A stretch of DNA of 64,000 nt from the NCBI RefSeq assembly GCF_030413595.1, contig NZ_CP129238.1, forward strand, positions 3,596,001 through 3,660,000. Direction: 5' to 3'. Source of the stretch: Planococcus liqunii. GTDB taxonomy: Bacteria; Bacillota; Bacilli; Bacillales_A; Planococcaceae. The translations under genes were made by a program, and so were the position numbers. Below are positions 60,380 through 64,000 of this stretch, in pieces. The notes under the pieces are model-generated. The model had not been told where the DNA came from. It did not search any database and was given only the letters and a program-made list of their open reading frames with translations. Each line of letters opens with the position of its first letter. The stretch's first letter is position 1.

Positions 60380-60392
60380 GTATAAACTTGTA
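60380..60392 (-). promoter_or_regulatory. box shared with the secreted peptide promoter, upstream of the precursor genes
   Basis: Minus strand TACAAGTTTATAC, 116 bases before the precursor 2 start; nearly the same as TACAAGTTTTTATAC before the secreted peptide gene. Direct copies of TTGTATAA (60360, 60378) also lie here. Candidate target of the HTH-TPR regulator encoded next door. Confidence 0.4.
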
Positions 60393-60472
60393 AATGAAAT
60401 AACTTCCTAACCACATAACCGGCTGACTAGAAACAAACGGTGGAATTACATTGAAACGAAAAGGGTGAGGGA

Positions 60473-61729
60473 ATGGAAATAGGAGAAAGAATACGTCAGG
60501 TCAGAATACATAAAGGGCTCACGCAAACAGAGTTAATTAAGGGGATTTGTTCTAATACATACATAAGCAAAATTGAGAGCGGCAAAGCAAAGCCCTCGTA
60601 TTCGTTCATTATGAAAATTGCCAAAGTCATGGAAGTAGAACCTGAATTTTTGCTCAACATGGATATAAAAAACATTGAACCGGACATCTATAGGATTTAT
60701 GAAACTTATATCCAGACGGGAAAAATCGATTCCCAGGACCTTGCCTTGTTAAAACTTCATGCAAGAGAAAGCCACTCAACTTCCACTTTAATCAAAATCT
60801 ACTATGTTCTAATTTCGCATTACACCAAACACGATATGGAAGAAGCCCATCAATTAGTCGAACAGGCAAATAACATTATTTCATCTGCTTATACCACGGA
60901 TGAAAACGAAATTTCTTATTACTTCCATTGTCTTTCTAAGTACTTCTATAACAATAAGAATTACCCCGAAGCCTTGCATTACTCAGGCCTTTATGTTGAC
61001 TCCATACAACATGAAGAAACGTCAGTGCGGTTAGCAAGAGCTTATTTGAACTTGGGAATGGTCCGGGCTAAAATTGACGAAGACTTAGAGCTTGCAAGAA
61101 CGTATACCAAAAAGTCTTTGCAAATCTTTGAAGATCAGGACTTTAAAGCAGGAATCGGAAATGCTTTAGCCCAATTAGCCATTCAGTACCATCAAAATGC
61201 CCAATACGATGAAGCATTGGAAACTCTGGATATGCTTTCGCGTTTCTCAGAAGACTTTAATAAAAGCTATTACGCGCCAATTTTGGCTTATAATTATGGA
61301 CGAATTTATCAAAAGCAAAAAAAATTCGATCAGGCTATTGAATGTCTGCAAAATAGCGTGGAGTATGACATGAATGCAAATCAAGAAGAAGAAACGATTC
61401 ATGCCATTAAAGTTCTAAGTGAAATAAGTATTGAAAGAAAGAACTGGGAAGAGGCCAGTGAGTATTTGAAGAAAGGTTTTCATTTAACTGCTTTGTATAA
61501 ATTGCCTAATGCCCATATTCAACTACTGCACTTGAGGTCCCAAATCTATAAAGCGCGTTTTGATTTTCCTGCCTATGAAAAGGAACTTCAGCAAGCTGTC
61601 CAGTTGGCACAAGAAGGATATTACTCGCTGCTCGTCAAAGAAATCAGCATTGAACTGGCCGAACATTATTATGAAGCCCGCGCCTATAAGATGGCGGCCA
61701 AATATTATCAAATCGCTCTTCTTCGCTGA
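60473..61729 (+). CDS. HTH-TPR transcriptional regulator of the RRNPP type
   Basis: 418 residues. N-terminal Xre-type helix-turn-helix (IGERIRQVRIHKGLTQTELIKGICSNTYISKIESGKAKPS, 1-60) then about eight to nine TPR-like helical repeats to the end (for example YYFHCLSKYFYNNKNYPEALHYS, YNYGRIYQKQKKFDQAIECL). This is the PlcR/NprR/Rgg-like layout; such receptors bind a re-imported peptide and then change DNA binding. It is divergent from the lanthipeptide precursor genes across a 208-base gap, so it is the likely regulator of the operon. No peptide gene follows it, unlike most relatives; the secreted peptide at 51929 is the best partner candidate. Confidence 0.85.
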   Translation: MEIGERIRQVRIHKGLTQTELIKGICSNTYISKIESGKAKPSYSFIMKIAKVMEVEPEFLLNMDIKNIEPDIYRIYETYIQTGKIDSQDLALLKLHARESHSTSTLIKIYYVLISHYTKHDMEEAHQLVEQANNIISSAYTTDENEISYYFHCLSKYFYNNKNYPEALHYSGLYVDSIQHEETSVRLARAYLNLGMVRAKIDEDLELARTYTKKSLQIFEDQDFKAGIGNALAQLAIQYHQNAQYDEALETLDMLSRFSEDFNKSYYAPILAYNYGRIYQKQKKFDQAIECLQNSVEYDMNANQEEETIHAIKVLSEISIERKNWEEASEYLKKGFHLTALYKLPNAHIQLLHLRSQIYKARFDFPAYEKELQQAVQLAQEGYYSLLVKEISIELAEHYYEARAYKMAAKYYQIALLR

Positions 61730-61752
61730 ATTGCTTCTTGCACAAGGGCATT

Positions 61753-61801
61753 AAAAAGCCCCCTGAAAGTTAGGCTGAAACCTAATTTCCAGGGGGCTTT
61801 T
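61753..61801. terminator. bidirectional terminator
   Basis: AAAAGCCCCCTG and CAGGGGGCTTTT pair, with an inner TTAGG/CCTAA stem, between the convergent regulator and MEDS genes. Confidence 0.9.
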
Positions 61802-61839
61802 CAGTGTTCTTTTGAACGGGCTCAAATTATGGCCGCTCG

Positions 61840-62412
61840 TTATTTCGCTGCATCTACCGGGCGGTACTGGTCGGACACGACAAAACCGTCTTCCATCAGC
61901 ACATATGGATGGGTTTCCATCAAAATCGTTTGAAGGTGTTCCGGCATCTTGTTTTTTTCATAAGCACAGACTAACGGGAAAGCATGTTCATTGACCGCAT
62001 CGTCCGCGATTTTTTCAAAATCTTCGATAATGTGAAGCGGTTCTTTTACACTTTCCCACTCGACGTGAGCCCAAGAGCGGAAAGGCTGTTCTTTTTCGAG
62101 ATAAGGCTGGATGGTCTTCGTAAAGTAAGCCAGGATGGCAGGCGGATGGTAGCTGCCGCTCGACCAGTAGAACTGGAAGCTGTTGATAAAGTGCACCAGT
62201 TCCAGTTGGGCCGCTGAAAAGCGGGTAGCCAGTTCTTTTTGCAGCAGCCGTGTAACGCGTTCGTTTTCGACAAGGAGGACATGGTCTTTTGCTGCAACTC
62301 CATCCTCTATGTAATTCAAGATCTGATTTATGTAGTTATCCATTCCATCAAAAGCATATAGGACATGAACACTCCGTTCATCCTCAATCAACTGGTTCAT
62401 TTTGCTTCTCAT
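61840..62412 (-). CDS. MEDS (DcmR-like sensory) domain protein
   Basis: 190 residues from ATG 62412 (AGAAGGAA upstream); longer starts lack a good site. HVLYAFDGMDNYINQILNYIEDGV and DHVLLVENERVTRLLQKEL are typical of the MEDS domain, a sensory domain related to the DcmR repressor and the RecA-like KaiC fold. The second half (SWAHVEWESVKEPLHIIEDFE) completes the domain. No output domain is attached. In Bacillales such stand-alone MEDS proteins are associated with sensor kinases or anti-sigma control, but no partner is next to it. Confidence 0.8.
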   Translation of the reverse strand: MRSKMNQLIEDERSVHVLYAFDGMDNYINQILNYIEDGVAAKDHVLLVENERVTRLLQKELATRFSAAQLELVHFINSFQFYWSSGSYHPPAILAYFTKTIQPYLEKEQPFRSWAHVEWESVKEPLHIIEDFEKIADDAVNEHAFPLVCAYEKNKMPEHLQTILMETHPYVLMEDGFVVSDQYRPVDAAK

Positions 62413-62693
62413 TCGCAGTTCCTTCTTTCCAACAAAGTTCGAAAACCAGTAAATCATCAATTCCAGGGACAGAAAAATTTTAAGAACCAATTTTTTCACC
62501 AAATATTCAGAAGAAAATCGGTGGGTTCTTACTATAACACATGGCGTTCTTATTTAATAATCATAAGTTTAGGACATTTTTCACAGAATTGCATGAATCC
62601 AAAAAGAGAAGCAGCTTGAAATCAAGCCCTCCTCTACTCATTCTCATAAATCCGGAAAATGCCTGGCCAAAACTTCACCGCAGCCCGTTTCCA
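62413..62693. other. intergenic stretch
   Basis: Holds the presumed MEDS gene promoter (TATAGT at 62530-62535 on the minus strand is the only clear hexamer) and the end of the acyltransferase unit. No gene seen. Confidence 0.35.
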
Positions 62694-63701
62694 TTAAACC
62701 CGCTCGTATAAGTCCATCGACTTTGAGCGATAAGCCGGGAAAAATTCCGTTTCTTCGTGTAAGTCGAACACGGCACATAATTCTTGGTAAACGGCGCCGT
62801 TCCAGATTTTGCGTCCGGTATAGAATTTAAAGGCAGTTTGTCTGCCGAATTGCTTTTTGAAGACAAACAGATTGTCATCCGCGCTGTTCGTTCTTCCGCC
62901 GCCGCCGTGGATGACGTCGATGCCGTGTTCTTTCGCCCAAAGCGTCAAGGCATAGTTCAAAATCGAAGCCGGGGAGAAACAATTGAATTCCGCCAACGTT
63001 CCCGACAAATGGGTATGCGCCAGGTTTTTATAGACGAAGTTCAAGCCAGCGCCGATGACGCGCCCTTCGTACAGCACTTCAACCAGCAGAACATTTTCAC
63101 CTAACAGGCGAATCAGTTGATCGAAATACTCATCTCCGAAAAAGTAATACGTATCGGCATGATTGCGCTCCATCGTCGCGTAATAGATGTTCTTGAATTC
63201 GCTTAAGTCGTCGGGATTTCGGGTCACGCGGTATTCCACGCCCGCTTTTAGGGCTTGGCGAATATTTTTTCGTGCGGATTTTGAAAACTCCACTTCCACC
63301 GGCTGGTCATGGTCCTTCAGGTTTGTGCCGACCGTATCGCGCACATGCGCCACATCGTAGCAGGCGAGAAAATCTTCTGCATTGTTCAGAACAGGATGGA
63401 ACCGGATAAATTCACTGACGATCCGGCGCTCGGTGCAGTATTCCTGAAAAGCGGCTTCAAATGCCTCAACCAACTCCGCCTTCCGCCCTTCTTCACATTG
63501 CAGAATTTGAGGTCCGCCGTATCCGTAAGGCGTCACCAGGTCGTAGTAAGTTTCGCCACGAACCGGCAGCGGGATTTCACGCATGATAAACGAATGCTTT
63601 ACGGTCCCGTACATATGTGGAAAGGTGAAAACTTGAAAAATCCCTTTTTCGATTTTTTCAAACAGCCGGCCGTAATTTTCCTCAAAATAGATATCCTGCA
63701 T
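62694..63701 (-). CDS. FemAB/BioF2-like GNAT acyltransferase
   Basis: 335 residues from ATG 63701 (AAAAGGGG ten bases upstream). The stretch FSKSARKNIRQALKAGVEYRV, NIYYATMERNHADTYYFF and VIGAGLNFVYKNLAHTHLSG with HGGGGRTNSADDNLFVFKKQFG match the acyltransferase domain family shared by FemA/FemX peptidoglycan bridge enzymes and related exopolysaccharide proteins. It probably uses aminoacyl-tRNA or acyl-CoA to modify a cell-surface precursor. Single gene; the substrate is not readable. Confidence 0.8.
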   Translation of the reverse strand: MQDIYFEENYGRLFEKIEKGIFQVFTFPHMYGTVKHSFIMREIPLPVRGETYYDLVTPYGYGGPQILQCEEGRKAELVEAFEAAFQEYCTERRIVSEFIRFHPVLNNAEDFLACYDVAHVRDTVGTNLKDHDQPVEVEFSKSARKNIRQALKAGVEYRVTRNPDDLSEFKNIYYATMERNHADTYYFFGDEYFDQLIRLLGENVLLVEVLYEGRVIGAGLNFVYKNLAHTHLSGTLAEFNCFSPASILNYALTLWAKEHGIDVIHGGGGRTNSADDNLFVFKKQFGRQTAFKFYTGRKIWNGAVYQELCAVFDLHEETEFFPAYRSKSMDLYERV

Positions 63702-64000
63702 CCCGACGCACCCCTTTTCTCTGAACATGAACGGCCTCTTCTGCATCACGAGCTTAAGAGACTTGTTTATATTCCATATCGTACAAAAGTTAAGTGAAAA
63801 TCAGGTGAAATTTGAGGGGTGCTTTAAAGTTTTTAAAAATAAGTTCGGTTTGCTCTATTAGTTTTTTCATCCTGGCTAATACAGAAAATCTTAAACTTGA
63901 TAAAGGGATTACTGAGTTATAAAAGAAAGTCCGTCTTTCCGTTTGTGCAACTTGCCTTATTCCGAATCTTTATTAAAAATGATACGTATTAAAAGAGAAG
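63702..64000. other. terminal stretch without a supported gene
   Basis: AT-rich end of the window; upstream region of the acyltransferase gene. I see no convincing coding frame or structure. Confidence 0.35.

Noticed and set aside
60096..60410. 104-codon plus-strand frame over lanthipeptide precursor 2
   Set aside because: Antisense to a clear precursor gene; hydrophobicity is an artefact of the reverse reading.

Overview
The window is a gene-dense piece of a Gram-positive, Bacillales-type chromosome. It has strong AGGAGG-type ribosome binding sites, a guanine riboswitch, CcpA cre-like boxes, a YyaC spore-protease homologue and a FusB/FusC-type EF-G-binding protein. The mix fits the Planococcaceae (Planococcus/Sporosarcina-like), but that is inference from gene content. 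I see no rRNA, tRNA, CRISPR array or insertion sequence.

Layout. 1-4.7 kb: the N-terminal part of a membrane protein, a divergent Prs paralogue, and a nucleoside salvage operon (nucleoside hydrolase and nucleoside transporter) behind a guanine riboswitch with a readable terminator/antiterminator. 4.7-10.8 kb: a compact four-gene operon of Nudix hydrolase, PLD-helicase-DUF3427 protein, PRA-PH/MazG-like pyrophosphohydrolase and a second PLD-helicase, which looks like an uncharacterised defence or genome-surveillance module. 11.5-18.6 kb: a MarR-headed oligopeptide ABC transporter operon ending in an M24 peptidase. 18.9-26.5 kb: an HU protein with a C-terminal extension and a tricarboxylate cluster (two LysR regulators, TcuA-like dehydrogenase, CitMHS transporter, PrpF isomerase) with yyaC inserted. 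26.7-37.2 kb: a PrmC-like methyltransferase and a GntR-controlled locus (creatinase-like M24 protein, HyuA/HyuB, sugar-type ABC transporter). 37.3-39.2 kb: small single genes.

39.3-49.1 kb: a meta-cleavage pathway for a phenolic compound. Two divergent arms flank an unusual XylR-N/V4R/PucR-type regulator. One arm has the flavin monooxygenase, extradiol dioxygenase and C-C hydrolase. The other has the flavin reductase, hydratase, acylating aldehyde dehydrogenase, aldolase and an FAD-synthase-only protein. Each arm carries a cre-like box. 49.1-51.7 kb: a NatAB-like ABC exporter with a 25-residue membrane microprotein just upstream.

51.9-61.8 kb: the most striking region, a class II lanthipeptide locus related to enterococcal cytolysin. 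It has two small-subunit-like precursors, LanM, a small HTH protein, a C39-peptidase ABC exporter and an S8 leader protease. After the protease comes an extra peptide with a GA-type leader but no cysteine. A short secreted Phr/PapR-like peptide lies at one edge and an HTH-TPR (RRNPP-like) regulator at the other, and the two promoters share a box. A 56-codon hydrophobic reading frame between lanM and the HTH gene could be an immunity peptide. The window closes with a MEDS-domain protein and a FemAB/GNAT-like acyltransferase.
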